Shown: one piece after another, positions 8,522 to 16,328 of the stretch
Position numbering within the stretch: position 1 is the stretch's first letter
Layout: the number at the start of each line of letters is the position of its first letter
Source of the DNA: a bacterium
GTDB taxonomy: Bacteria > Hydrogenedentota > Hydrogenedentia > Hydrogenedentiales > SLHB01
DNA: 27,921 nt
Reading direction: 5' to 3'
Assembly: GCA_024231375.1 (NCBI GenBank)
Contig: JAAEQP010001732.1
Location: 1-27,921 of the forward strand
Notes under the pieces: generated by a model
The model's database searches: none
The model's input: the letters and a program-made list of their open reading frames with translations, nothing else
What the model was told of the DNA's origin: nothing
Translations under genes and position numbers: made by a program

Positions 8522-10666
8522 CTAGTCGCCGGCGGCCAGCTTGGCGAATACTGGGTCGTTGAACGACCATGTGCAGGTGAACCCGTCCACTTCGGCGGTG
8601 TACGTGCCGTGGTCGTCTTGCGATACGTCAAAGGCTTCTGCGCGTGTGTCCCCATGGGTCTGCTCAGGGCAACACAGTACCGTCATCGCGGCAACTTCCT
8701 CGCCCGTGGCAACGTCGCGGGGTGCGTCATGCAGGCTCAGGATCAAGTCGTCCTCGATGGCGCGCCAGACCTTGAACCGGTGCCGGTTGATGTAGACGGC
8801 GTCGCCGCTCGTCTCGAAGACGAACCCCAGTTTGTCGTCCACATTCACCCAGCGCGTTGCTTCCAGTGATTGCGTGACATCGTCTTCCGCTGAATCGCTC
8901 GCGTACCCCTCAAACTGCGCGTCCCCGCCCTCCCAATACACGCGCCTGTGGCCGCGGAGGTCCGGGTGTTCTGCGAAGAGGCCGTCGTTCATGATGCTGA
9001 CGTAGCCTTGGCGGGCATGATCGATGGTGATGTCCTGCAGCGCGAAGAGCCGTTCGTGTACGAAGCTCTTGCCATTCGGGAGCGACGCGAAGTAGACCTG
9101 CCTTCGGACACTTCCCTGGGCCAAGTCCTCGATGAGCAAAGCGGATACGGAATCGTGCTCCGGGCGTATGCGGAAGGCGACTTGGTCACAGGTGGCGGCC
9201 TTGTCCCGGACGGACACCGTGGCGAGCAATGTGCCGCGGGCGCGGCCGACCAATTTGGTGCCTTCGCGGGTGCATGGCAGTGCCATGGTCGAGTTGCGCC
9301 ACGAGAAGCTGGAGCGTCCCCTGTCGTGTACGTGAACAACCGTGCTTCCGTGGGGATAGACATGCACCCCGCGCACGGATTGGGTGAATTGCTCGGATGG
9401 CGTCGGTTCGGGGCCCGGACCCGCGAGGCGAAGGGCCAGGTAGGCGTTGGCTGCGCTCCAGATAGCCAACTCGCGCATGATCATGCAATCCTGCTGATCA
9501 CGGCAGTGGCGCGACACTTCCTCGGGGACGCAGCGTCCGCCATGGGCTTCCGACGACCGCTCCAATTGGGCAAGCGTCCGTTCGTGGAGCAAGGCGGCGT
9601 CGGGGTCGTTGAGGTACACAGCGGCAAGTGCATGCACCGATGAGGTGGATGCGAGGAACACGTAGGGCCAGTCCATTCCCTGCACGGCATGGGCGATGCC
9701 TACATCGTCGCACCAGGTCTTGAATACCTTGTAGATCCTGTCGCGGCCCCAGTGGAAATGGGGCGGAACCTGGTGGCCATATACCCGCGCGGCGCTCTCG
9801 GCCAAGCCGGTGAGGGCGATGGAGGCCGATGCGTAGAAGGGATGCACGATGCCGTGATTTTCCACCGTGCCGTCAAAGAGAACAGTACAGCATTCGCCCG
9901 TCCATTGGGCCACGGTGCCGGACTCATCAAAGGGTGTGGGGTCAGCGATGTCATGTGGCGTCACGCACGAGCGGAAGGCCCAGCGCTTCGCGCTCTGCCA
10001 CAGTTCGTCCCAATCCGGAAGATCGGTGAGAAGCATGAGCGAACCCACCAGACCCAGCGCGGTCCAGGCGTTTTCTTCGATCTGTGAGTTGTAGTACACG
10101 CCCGATTTCGGCTCCATTTGACCGAATCTCGCGACGTAGTCCGAGGCCACTACGCGCAGCATGGCGCGGTCCTCGTCATCGAGCACGTCCTGCAGGAATG
10201 CAGCGGCGAGCACCATGGGCGCCACCGTCGTACCGCACTGGCTCTCCGGGAAGAAGCCTGCGCCGCGTTCGCCCCATTTGGTGTTGCCGGGCGGACGGTC
10301 GTTCCAGCCTTTCTCGGGACGCACGCAGTCGGCCGGACCCGTGTCGTGCGTGAAGCAGAGGTACCGCAAGGCGCACCGTGCGTTCGCGCGTAACTCGTCC
10401 CGGCTGCATCCGGCGAGCTTCTCATCGAAATCCGGCGAAGATGTGGCCACGGCGATTGTGAGCAGCGGCAGCGCCGTTTCATTGCCGTACCAATGGAGCC
10501 CGCCCAGGAAATGGCCGCAGTCCGGTCTACCTGGCCACGGCGCATACACCCCTTCGCTCATGGCGTACCGAATCCATCGCGTGATGATGGTGAGGTAGCG
10601 TGTGCTTGCGTCGTTTTCGCCAGGCAGGTCAGTCACATTCGGCAGACTGCCGATCTTGGATGGCAT
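8522..10666 (-). CDS. Cytosolic toroid/beta-sandwich protein of unknown family, possible polysaccharide lyase or hydrolase
   Basis: About 714 residues. ATG 10666 is chosen because its complement has AAAGGA about 8-10 nt upstream; an in-frame ATG 69 nt earlier gives a low-complexity extension without a signal peptide. Residues about 15-430 are helical and aromatic-rich with repeated Trp/His/Gly motifs (GGLHWYGNE, ENAWTALGLVGSL, ENHGIVHPFYASAS, SAANAYLALRLAG). The remainder is beta-rich (GVHVYPHGSTVVHVHDRGR, HRFKVWRAIEDDLILSLHD). An alpha-toroid followed by beta-sheets is the layout of heparinase II/III-like and PL8-like lyases, and the ENHG and Tyr/His-rich segments are compatible with such an active site; no signature is decisive. 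No signal peptide is visible, so it would act in the cytoplasm on imported oligosaccharides. It converges with the DUF4838 gene (27-nt gap) and diverges from the kelch gene. Confidence 0.65.
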   Translation of the reverse strand: MPSKIGSLPNVTDLPGENDASTRYLTIITRWIRYAMSEGVYAPWPGRPDCGHFLGGLHWYGNETALPLLTIAVATSSPDFDEKLAGCSRDELRANARCALRYLCFTHDTGPADCVRPEKGWNDRPPGNTKWGERGAGFFPESQCGTTVAPMVLAAAFLQDVLDDEDRAMLRVVASDYVARFGQMEPKSGVYYNSQIEENAWTALGLVGSLMLLTDLPDWDELWQSAKRWAFRSCVTPHDIADPTPFDESGTVAQWTGECCTVLFDGTVENHGIVHPFYASASIALTGLAESAARVYGHQVPPHFHWGRDRIYKVFKTWCDDVGIAHAVQGMDWPYVFLASTSSVHALAAVYLNDPDAALLHERTLAQLERSSEAHGGRCVPEEVSRHCRDQQDCMIMRELAIWSAANAYLALRLAGPGPEPTPSEQFTQSVRGVHVYPHGSTVVHVHDRGRSSFSWRNSTMALPCTREGTKLVGRARGTLLATVSVRDKAATCDQVAFRIRPEHDSVSALLIEDLAQGSVRRQVYFASLPNGKSFVHERLFALQDITIDHARQGYVSIMNDGLFAEHPDLRGHRRVYWEGGDAQFEGYASDSAEDDVTQSLEATRWVNVDDKLGFVFETSGDAVYINRHRFKVWRAIEDDLILSLHDAPRDVATGEEVAAMTVLCCPEQTHGDTRAEAFDVSQDDHGTYTAEVDGFTCTWSFNDPVFAKLAAGD

Positions 10667-10767
10667 GACGTTTCCTTTCGACTCACATCGGGATTTGCTG
10701 GGCTGGCTCGTTTCAGCTCTGGTGGAAGGATGCATGGTTAGGTGGCAGGGGTCAAGGATCTGGCCGA

Positions 10768-10841
10768 GTGGACCAAGAGGATGGAGTGGACACAGTGGAC
10801 GGTCGTGAGGGGGGAGGATTGACTGGGGGGATCGGGTGGAC
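10768..10841 (+). repeat. Four GTGGAC hexamers in the divergent promoter region
   Basis: GTGGAC occurs at 10768-10773, 10786-10791, 10795-10800 and 10836-10841, between the divergently transcribed minus-strand toroid-like gene and the kelch gene. Spacings (12, 3 and 35 nt) are irregular, so it is a degenerate cluster and not a true tandem repeat. It may be a binding-site array or a decayed minisatellite. Confidence 0.3.
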
Positions 10842-10890
10842 TAGGATCGCGCACGGCATGTTTGGAGAGAAACACCGCGGAGGTTGACCG

Positions 10891-11898
10891 ATGAAGATTC
10901 TGGCCCTACTCATTCTGGCCCTGTTCCTGGGGACCAGCGCCTTCGCGCAGAAACTCGCGCCCGATTGGGTTAAGGCTACCGACGCTGCAGCGTGGCAGGC
11001 GCGCGACTCGGCGGGGGAGGTGGCGTACCGCGGACGGATGTGGATGTTCGGAGGATGGTTTCAGTCCTTCGAAGCGCCTCCACGCGACGTGTGGAGTTCA
11101 GCGGACGGCAAGGAATGGACGCTGGTCGCCGAGGGCGCACCGTGGCTCCATAGCGACCTGCCCATGACCATCGCCTTCGACAACAAGATGTGGCTCATGG
11201 GGGGGTGGTACAACGGCCGTCTACCCGGTCACTCGGCATCCAACGAGGTGTGGTGGTCGACGGACGGCGCCACGTGGCAGCAATCCACCAAGAATGCGGG
11301 ATGGACGCCCCGGCTTGCGTCGGCCATCGTGGAGTTCAAGGGCAAGATGTGGATTCTCGGCGGCTCCGAGAACTATTACTTCGGAGATGCCTCCAGCCTG
11401 AAGAACGACGTGTGGTCATCGTCCGATGGCGAACACTGGGAGTGCGTCACGGGCGACGCCGGGTGGGCACCGCGTGCGTATCACCAGGCGGCGGTGCTTG
11501 GTGACACGATGTATGTGTTCGGCGGGGGCAACTATGTGCCGGATTACGAAGTGCGGAACGACGTGTGGGCCTCCAAGGACGGCGTGAACTGGACTCAGGT
11601 GAGCGAGGCCGCGCCATGGCATCCGAGACTGTGGTTCTCGACCGCCGTGTACCGCGGCCACATGTGGGTCATTGGCGGCTGGTCGAACAATCCATCCAAG
11701 AATTGGGACGACCTGTGGTACTCCAAAGACGGCGCCACGTGGAAACGCTTGGAATCCGAGGTGATGTGGCGTGAACGCCATGAGCACTCGGTGTACGTGT
11801 TCCAGGACAAGCTGTGGGTCGCCGGCGGCATGATCCCGCCGCTGAACAACGAGGTCTGGTCGCTCCATCTTCCAGAAGACTGGTCTGGGGAGGAGTAG
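10891..11898 (+). CDS. Secreted six-bladed kelch-like beta-propeller protein
   Basis: 335 residues. ATG 10891 follows GGAGG with good spacing, and the product starts with a Sec signal peptide ending AFAQ (cleavage about 20). Six kelch-type repeats are visible, each with a hydrophobic strand plus double Gly (MWMFGGW, MWLMGGW, MWILGGS, MYVFGGG, MWVIGGW, LWVAGGM). Each is followed by a strand of the form VWSSADGKEWTLV, and the last ends VWSLHLPEDW. The set matches a full six-bladed propeller, as in the galactose oxidase central domain and N-acetylneuraminate epimerase NanM. The Cys/Tyr copper ligands of galactose oxidase are not apparent. A NanM-like mutarotase role would fit the nearby sialidase-like gene, but that is inference; a plain binding or scaffold protein is equally possible. 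It converges with the GH42-like gene, the two stops being 11 nt apart. Confidence 0.82.
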   Translation: MKILALLILALFLGTSAFAQKLAPDWVKATDAAAWQARDSAGEVAYRGRMWMFGGWFQSFEAPPRDVWSSADGKEWTLVAEGAPWLHSDLPMTIAFDNKMWLMGGWYNGRLPGHSASNEVWWSTDGATWQQSTKNAGWTPRLASAIVEFKGKMWILGGSENYYFGDASSLKNDVWSSSDGEHWECVTGDAGWAPRAYHQAAVLGDTMYVFGGGNYVPDYEVRNDVWASKDGVNWTQVSEAAPWHPRLWFSTAVYRGHMWVIGGWSNNPSKNWDDLWYSKDGATWKRLESEVMWRERHEHSVYVFQDKLWVAGGMIPPLNNEVWSLHLPEDWSGEE

Positions 11899-11909
11899 GC
11901 GAGGGGGTC

Positions 11910-13784
11910 CTACGCGTTCCAGGCCAGTTCATACAGCACCGTCCCCGGCGCGTCGATCGTATCGGTGAATTCTGTCGCATCCCAGGCCACCAGACGGTTC
12001 GTGAATAACTCGGTTACACACGCGCATGGGCGCGGGAGCGTGAACGTCCGAGTCCCTCCGTCGAGGCTATGAAGCGCCAGCAGATTGTGCGAGGCGTACA
12101 GCGGCTCCAGTCCATCGCAGTACACGTGCGCGTCCGCACGGCGCGCCAAGTCCCGCAAGCTCCCCGCTGATAGGTTGGGTTGAGGCGCGAATACCGACGT
12201 CCAGCCGCCCATCTCCCTCACGGCGAGTTCAGGCGAATCCCCCGGAATCCCCGTGATCTGCTCCACATGGGCCGGATCATACCGGTCCGCCGAGACCACG
12301 CCGGGCCCATGCACCCAGACCACCGTCCTGCCATCAATGCAGACCTTACGCACGAGCAGCTCTCTCCGGGCGGCGTCCACATAGAAGAGGTTGGGGAACA
12401 GCATGAGCTTGTACCGCGACAGGTCGGCCGTATCCAGGTCCGCGAAGGAAATCGCCTCGTACGGCGCGCCCATGCGCGATAGTCCCGCCCGCTGGCGGTA
12501 CATGAGGTTGGAGATGATGGGCGCGCCCGCCTCCACGTAGAGCATGCTCTCCGCGTCGACAACCATTGCAACCTCCGCGGCCGGACCGCGCCGCGTCGGC
12601 GCAAGCCGTTCCCACAGAACCCGCATCTGATCCAACGCGTCCATCACGTGTTCACCCTCGTACCAGTGGCCGAACATGTCGAACCACCACAGGGACGCGC
12701 CCTCGCAGAGGGCGAAGCAGAATTCGCGTCGAAGCCCGGCGATGGCGGCGTCCTCGTCCGGGAACCGCCCAACGTCCCCGACCTGCGCCATGCCCGGTCG
12801 AGACGGCCAGGTCGATGTATGGGTCCTGTGATCGATCTCGTGGATGAACCCCTTGCCATGCTGCCTCAGGCTGCCCAACGGCAGCATCTGTCCCGGACCA
12901 CCCCCGATCTGGCGGTCGTAATAGGACCCCGGCGCCACGAAGAAGTCCAGGTCCGGGCATTGGAACACCCGGTCGAAGTCGAGATGTCCTTTGTGCAGCA
13001 ACTGTCCAAGCGGGTGCTCAAGGATGTAGCCGTAGAATGTGCCCAATTTGACCCGGTGGTCGAGGATCTCCTGGGCCGCCCCGGCGAAATACTGAATCGC
13101 GTCGCCCGTGAGCCACGCGTGAAACCGCCAATACTCCACCGCCAGGCGATCCTCGACGGGGTCCCGGAAGATGCCGTGCGGCGTGCGGTCGCGAACCGAC
13201 ATGGGGGGGACGTCCACGGGATCCTCGTGGCCTCGATCCAGCATCCATTTGCGCCAAGCTGCGCGCCTCGGGATGCTCTCTTCGCCTCGGGAGAAGTCCA
13301 GCCATTCGGTGGTGCTGCCACAGGCGAGAATGTAACCTGCCACCAAGCCCGGATACGTCGCTGACATGTGCCGCAGGAACGCCTGCTCGTAGGCCTTGGT
13401 TTCTTCGCGCCACGCTTCCGACGCGATCATGCGTCCCTGATCGTAGAACGTATCGCCGTGGCCCGATTCCCCGCCGTGCAGCCTTGTCCACCAACAGGGC
13501 GTGTTCAAATCGATTAAGCACAGCAGCTTCGCGCCGGGGTTGGCTTGCTGGATGTCGCCCACCTGTCTGTCGAGCGATTCGAAATCGTAGGTGTCGGGCC
13601 CTACCCACACCGGCGGATACGCGGAATAGGGGACGCCAAGGCCACAGTCGGTGTTGGCAGGGAAGAAGCAGACCGTGTCGACCCCGATCCGCGCGAAGTC
13701 GCGCATCGTGTCTTCCTGCTGCCGGAACGATCGATACGCGAACCAGCGATCGGTCCCGTTGCCGGAAGCCATGGTCTCACTCAT
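11910..13784 (-). CDS. GH42-like TIM-barrel glycoside hydrolase with glutaminase-like domain
   Basis: About 624 residues from ATG 13784; a TTG at 13790 and an ATG at 13772 are alternatives and none has a strong ribosome site. No signal peptide, so cytoplasmic. The N-terminal half has the GH42/GH-A barrel pattern: an IGVDTVCFFPA strand, YDFESLDRQV, an AKLLCLIDLNTPCWW strand, and a GSTTEWLDF strand whose Glu160 is placed like the acid/base. Beta-7/8 elements include GFIHEIDHRTH (Glu316 or Asp318 as nucleophile candidate) and EGASLWWFDMFGHWY. The C-terminal half (about 400-520) looks like the beta-galactosidase trimerisation (class I glutaminase-like) domain, with YKLMLFPNLFYVD and GRTVVWVHGPGVV. 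Beta-galactosidase-like activity is plausible, but the substrate is not determined. It follows the sialidase-like gene on the same strand after a 44-nt gap and may be co-transcribed with it. Confidence 0.75.
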   Translation of the reverse strand: MSETMASGNGTDRWFAYRSFRQQEDTMRDFARIGVDTVCFFPANTDCGLGVPYSAYPPVWVGPDTYDFESLDRQVGDIQQANPGAKLLCLIDLNTPCWWTRLHGGESGHGDTFYDQGRMIASEAWREETKAYEQAFLRHMSATYPGLVAGYILACGSTTEWLDFSRGEESIPRRAAWRKWMLDRGHEDPVDVPPMSVRDRTPHGIFRDPVEDRLAVEYWRFHAWLTGDAIQYFAGAAQEILDHRVKLGTFYGYILEHPLGQLLHKGHLDFDRVFQCPDLDFFVAPGSYYDRQIGGGPGQMLPLGSLRQHGKGFIHEIDHRTHTSTWPSRPGMAQVGDVGRFPDEDAAIAGLRREFCFALCEGASLWWFDMFGHWYEGEHVMDALDQMRVLWERLAPTRRGPAAEVAMVVDAESMLYVEAGAPIISNLMYRQRAGLSRMGAPYEAISFADLDTADLSRYKLMLFPNLFYVDAARRELLVRKVCIDGRTVVWVHGPGVVSADRYDPAHVEQITGIPGDSPELAVREMGGWTSVFAPQPNLSAGSLRDLARRADAHVYCDGLEPLYASHNLLALHSLDGGTRTFTLPRPCACVTELFTNRLVAWDATEFTDTIDAPGTVLYELAWNA

Positions 13785-13828
13785 CTCCAAGCCGTTCCGC
13801 TGCGTCTACCACACGCCATGATCCGCGC

Positions 13829-15118
13829 CTACATTTTGTCGCCCAACTCAGGATCGCCGCCACCGTCGCCGTCCAACTGCTCCGCTGCCGACGACCCTGG
13901 TGCGGGGAGAATATCGATGCCGCCGGCATCGTCGTGGATTCCTATACGCAGCCCCCACAAGGCTTGGGTCCGTGCGTGTTCAGGGCGATGCCCGCCCGTG
14001 TGCAGATAGGTGAGGTAGACCGTGCCGTCCGGGAGCACCATGGGATGTGAGTAGCCGTACACGCTTGAGTCGACGCTATACCCATACCCCTCGCCGGGAC
14101 CGTTCCACGTCTCGCCGCCGTCGGGGCTGAGCAATACGCGGATGCCGCCCTTCTTGTACGAACCGTGAAAACACGCCAGCACGCCGTTGGGCAGAACGAC
14201 CAGATGCGGGTCGTAGATGTCCCACCCCGTTGAATCCGAGTGTTCCCACGTCTTGCCGCCGTCGTCGGACCAGCACAGGTCGCCTTCGCGACGGATGACC
14301 ATGACCAGTCGGCCGCCCGGCAACTCGGCCACGGTGGGCTCGTGCAGCGAATGATCCCGTTTCACCACGGCAGCTACTTCGAATGTCTTGCCCCGGTCTT
14401 CCGAGCGCAACACACCGATGGTGCTGTGTTCATGAGATTCGTCGAATTTCCCCTCCGTCACCCACACCAGGGCGCCATCCTGAAGCTGAATGACGGGTCC
14501 ATTGCCGAAGCCGCCCGCCACGGGCTTGCCCAGAGGATCCGTGGGTTCCGTCCAGGTCTCGCCGCCATCCTTCGAGGTGATGTACTTGATGGTCGTCTCA
14601 CGCGGGAAGCGGTAGGTGAAGAATGTGCAGATCAACGTCCCGTCGTCGAGTTCCAGGATGGCCGGGTGCCGGTCGTCGTCCTCCGTGTCGGCCAAGGTGA
14701 CTGGGCGGGACCATGTCAGTCCTTCGTCGTCCGAGTGCATAATGTGGCATCGTCCACCCAGCGGCGCGCGAATGTCGGGCAACCCGATCTTGTGCCACTC
14801 CTCGAATCGAGGCAGGCACTCAGGATCCTGGCGAATCTCCTCGGTCCACGGCGGCGTGGCGTGCCACGTACCTGATGTGAAGGTCACGAACCACCGGCCC
14901 GACCGAAGCCGCGTCACCCCGGACCAGCCCACGAAGCCGTTGTAGCCTTCGTATTCCTCGGGCTGGTTCTTCCACGGCCCGACGATCATGCTTCTACAGG
15001 CACGATACCGCTCAGGTTCAGGTTCACTGCCCACCGTCTTGAATTGGACATCCTGTGCCATAGCTGCCCCCATCGTGAACGCAATTACCACCGCAATCAG
15101 CAGGCACCTTGTCTTCAT
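13829..15118 (-). CDS. Secreted sialidase-like (GH33/BNR Asp-box) six-blade propeller
   Basis: 429 residues starting at ATG 15118, with GGGGAG 6 nt upstream on the coding strand. The signal peptide ends AAMAQ (cleavage about 21). Five Asp-boxes (S-x-D-x-G-x-T-W type) are visible: SDDEGLTW, SKDGGETW, SEDRGKTF, SDDGGKTW and SPDGGETW, evenly spread as expected for a sialidase propeller. Acidic and Arg residues between them (HEPTVAEL, MVIRREGD) could serve the active site, but the N-terminal FRIP-type Arg motif is not obvious, so true sialidase activity is uncertain; many environmental homologues act on other sugars or only bind. The tail (from about 405) is Gly/Asp-rich. It starts 18 nt after the PLP enzyme gene, with no terminator visible between, so it could be read from the operon upstream as well as from its own promoter. 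Confidence 0.85.
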   Translation of the reverse strand: MKTRCLLIAVVIAFTMGAAMAQDVQFKTVGSEPEPERYRACRSMIVGPWKNQPEEYEGYNGFVGWSGVTRLRSGRWFVTFTSGTWHATPPWTEEIRQDPECLPRFEEWHKIGLPDIRAPLGGRCHIMHSDDEGLTWSRPVTLADTEDDDRHPAILELDDGTLICTFFTYRFPRETTIKYITSKDGGETWTEPTDPLGKPVAGGFGNGPVIQLQDGALVWVTEGKFDESHEHSTIGVLRSEDRGKTFEVAAVVKRDHSLHEPTVAELPGGRLVMVIRREGDLCWSDDGGKTWEHSDSTGWDIYDPHLVVLPNGVLACFHGSYKKGGIRVLLSPDGGETWNGPGEGYGYSVDSSVYGYSHPMVLPDGTVYLTYLHTGGHRPEHARTQALWGLRIGIHDDAGGIDILPAPGSSAAEQLDGDGGGDPELGDKM

Positions 15119-15136
15119 CGGTTGCTCCCCATGATT

Positions 15137-16282
15137 TTAGACCGCGTCGAGCGCTTGCGCCAAGTCCTTTTCGAGTTCCCGTGCAGGTTCGATGCCTACC
15201 GAAAGGCGCACCGTATTTGTGTTGACGCCGAACCCGGTCCGGCGTTCCTCAGGAAGATAGAGCATCGTCGTGAGATAGGGTATACAGATGAGCGACTCCG
15301 TTGAGCCCAGACTCACCGCATGGAAGATGACTCGGAGCGAATCGATGAGCTTCTTCGCGTCTTCCTGAGTCTGCCCAACATCGAAGGCCATCATGCCGCC
15401 GAACCCACGTTGCATCTGGTTTGCCGCCAACGCGTGGCCGGGGTGCGATTCCAGACCGGGGTAGAACAACCGCGAAACCTTCGGATGTCCCGCGAGGCAT
15501 TCGGCCGCGACCATCGCGTTCTCCGCCATGGTTGCAGCCCGCAACTCGAAGGTCTTCAAGCCCCGCTCGAGCAGCGAGGCCGAATAGGCGTCCAAGGTTG
15601 TGCCGATGGCCTGCCGCGTGAACCAGAGCTGGTTGTAGTGGTCCTTCGAACACGCAATCGCGCCGGCCATGAGGTCGTTGTGCCCGCCCAGCGCCTTGGT
15701 GGCGCTGTGTACCACCAGATCCGCGCCCAGCAATAGGGGTTGCTGATGGTAGGGGGTAGCGAAGGTGTTGTCCACCACCAGAAGGGCGCCGACCCGTTCC
15801 GCCGCTCTGCGCACCGTCTGGATATCGATGACCTTGCACAGCGGATTGCTCGGTGTTTCCAGGAAGACCATCTTTGTGTTGGCCTTCATGTGGTCGCCGA
15901 TGGCATCGCTCTCGTCCGCGTTGAGCCATGTAATCTCAACGCCCATCCGTTCGAGAATCAACGAGACTTTGTAGTGCGCGCCATAGACATCGTGGAACAG
16001 CACCAGGTGATCGCCTGCCTTCAAGTAGGTGAAATACACCAAGGCGCATGCGGCCATGCCGGACGTGCAGATGATGCAGTCTTCGGCTCCCTCCATCTCG
16101 GCCACGACCTGCTCAACTTTCCGCACTGTCGGATTGTCGTCTCGATGATAGGTGTAGCCGTCGACTTCCCCGTCGGTTATCTGGCGAAGCACGTCAAATG
16201 ATGCATATTCGTAGTTGACGGCGTTCACAATCGGGGTCACCATCGGCCGGTTGCCGTATGGCGTCAGTGGATCCGGATACAT
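15137..16282 (-). CDS. PLP-dependent Cys/Met metabolism enzyme (cystathionine gamma-lyase / methionine gamma-lyase / sulfhydrylase type)
   Basis: 381 residues. ATG 16282 is chosen because GAAGGGA lies just upstream on the coding strand and the family begins about here; an in-frame extension to 16372 is low complexity. The PF01053 hallmarks are all present: the substrate/phosphate segment GYTYHRDDNPT near 42-52, CTSGMAA (72-78), DVYG (98-101), the PLP-ring Asp171 in DNTFATP, and the PLP Lys196 in VHSATKALGGH. The C-terminal substrate motif SLGSTESLI is also seen. Members catalyse gamma- or beta-elimination or replacement at sulfur amino acids; the exact reaction cannot be read from this. It begins 46 nt after the MrpORP-like gene and precedes the sialidase-like gene by 18 nt, all on one strand. 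A role in releasing sulfur for metal-sulfur cluster assembly is an inference from position only. Confidence 0.88.
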   Translation of the reverse strand: MYPDPLTPYGNRPMVTPIVNAVNYEYASFDVLRQITDGEVDGYTYHRDDNPTVRKVEQVVAEMEGAEDCIICTSGMAACALVYFTYLKAGDHLVLFHDVYGAHYKVSLILERMGVEITWLNADESDAIGDHMKANTKMVFLETPSNPLCKVIDIQTVRRAAERVGALLVVDNTFATPYHQQPLLLGADLVVHSATKALGGHNDLMAGAIACSKDHYNQLWFTRQAIGTTLDAYSASLLERGLKTFELRAATMAENAMVAAECLAGHPKVSRLFYPGLESHPGHALAANQMQRGFGGMMAFDVGQTQEDAKKLIDSLRVIFHAVSLGSTESLICIPYLTTMLYLPEERRTGFGVNTNTVRLSVGIEPARELEKDLAQALDAV

Positions 16283-16328
16283 ACGAAGTCTTCCCTTCCA
16301 AGTCGTCCCGCACGCGCAAAGGCGGCGA

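Noticed and set aside
10768..10841. GTGGAC cluster as replication origin iterons or a CRISPR array
   Set aside because: Spacing is irregular, the unit is only 6 bp, and no replication or cas gene is nearby.
10891..11898. Kelch protein as galactose oxidase
   Set aside because: The Cys-Tyr cofactor and copper ligand pattern is not visible; only the propeller repeats are supported.
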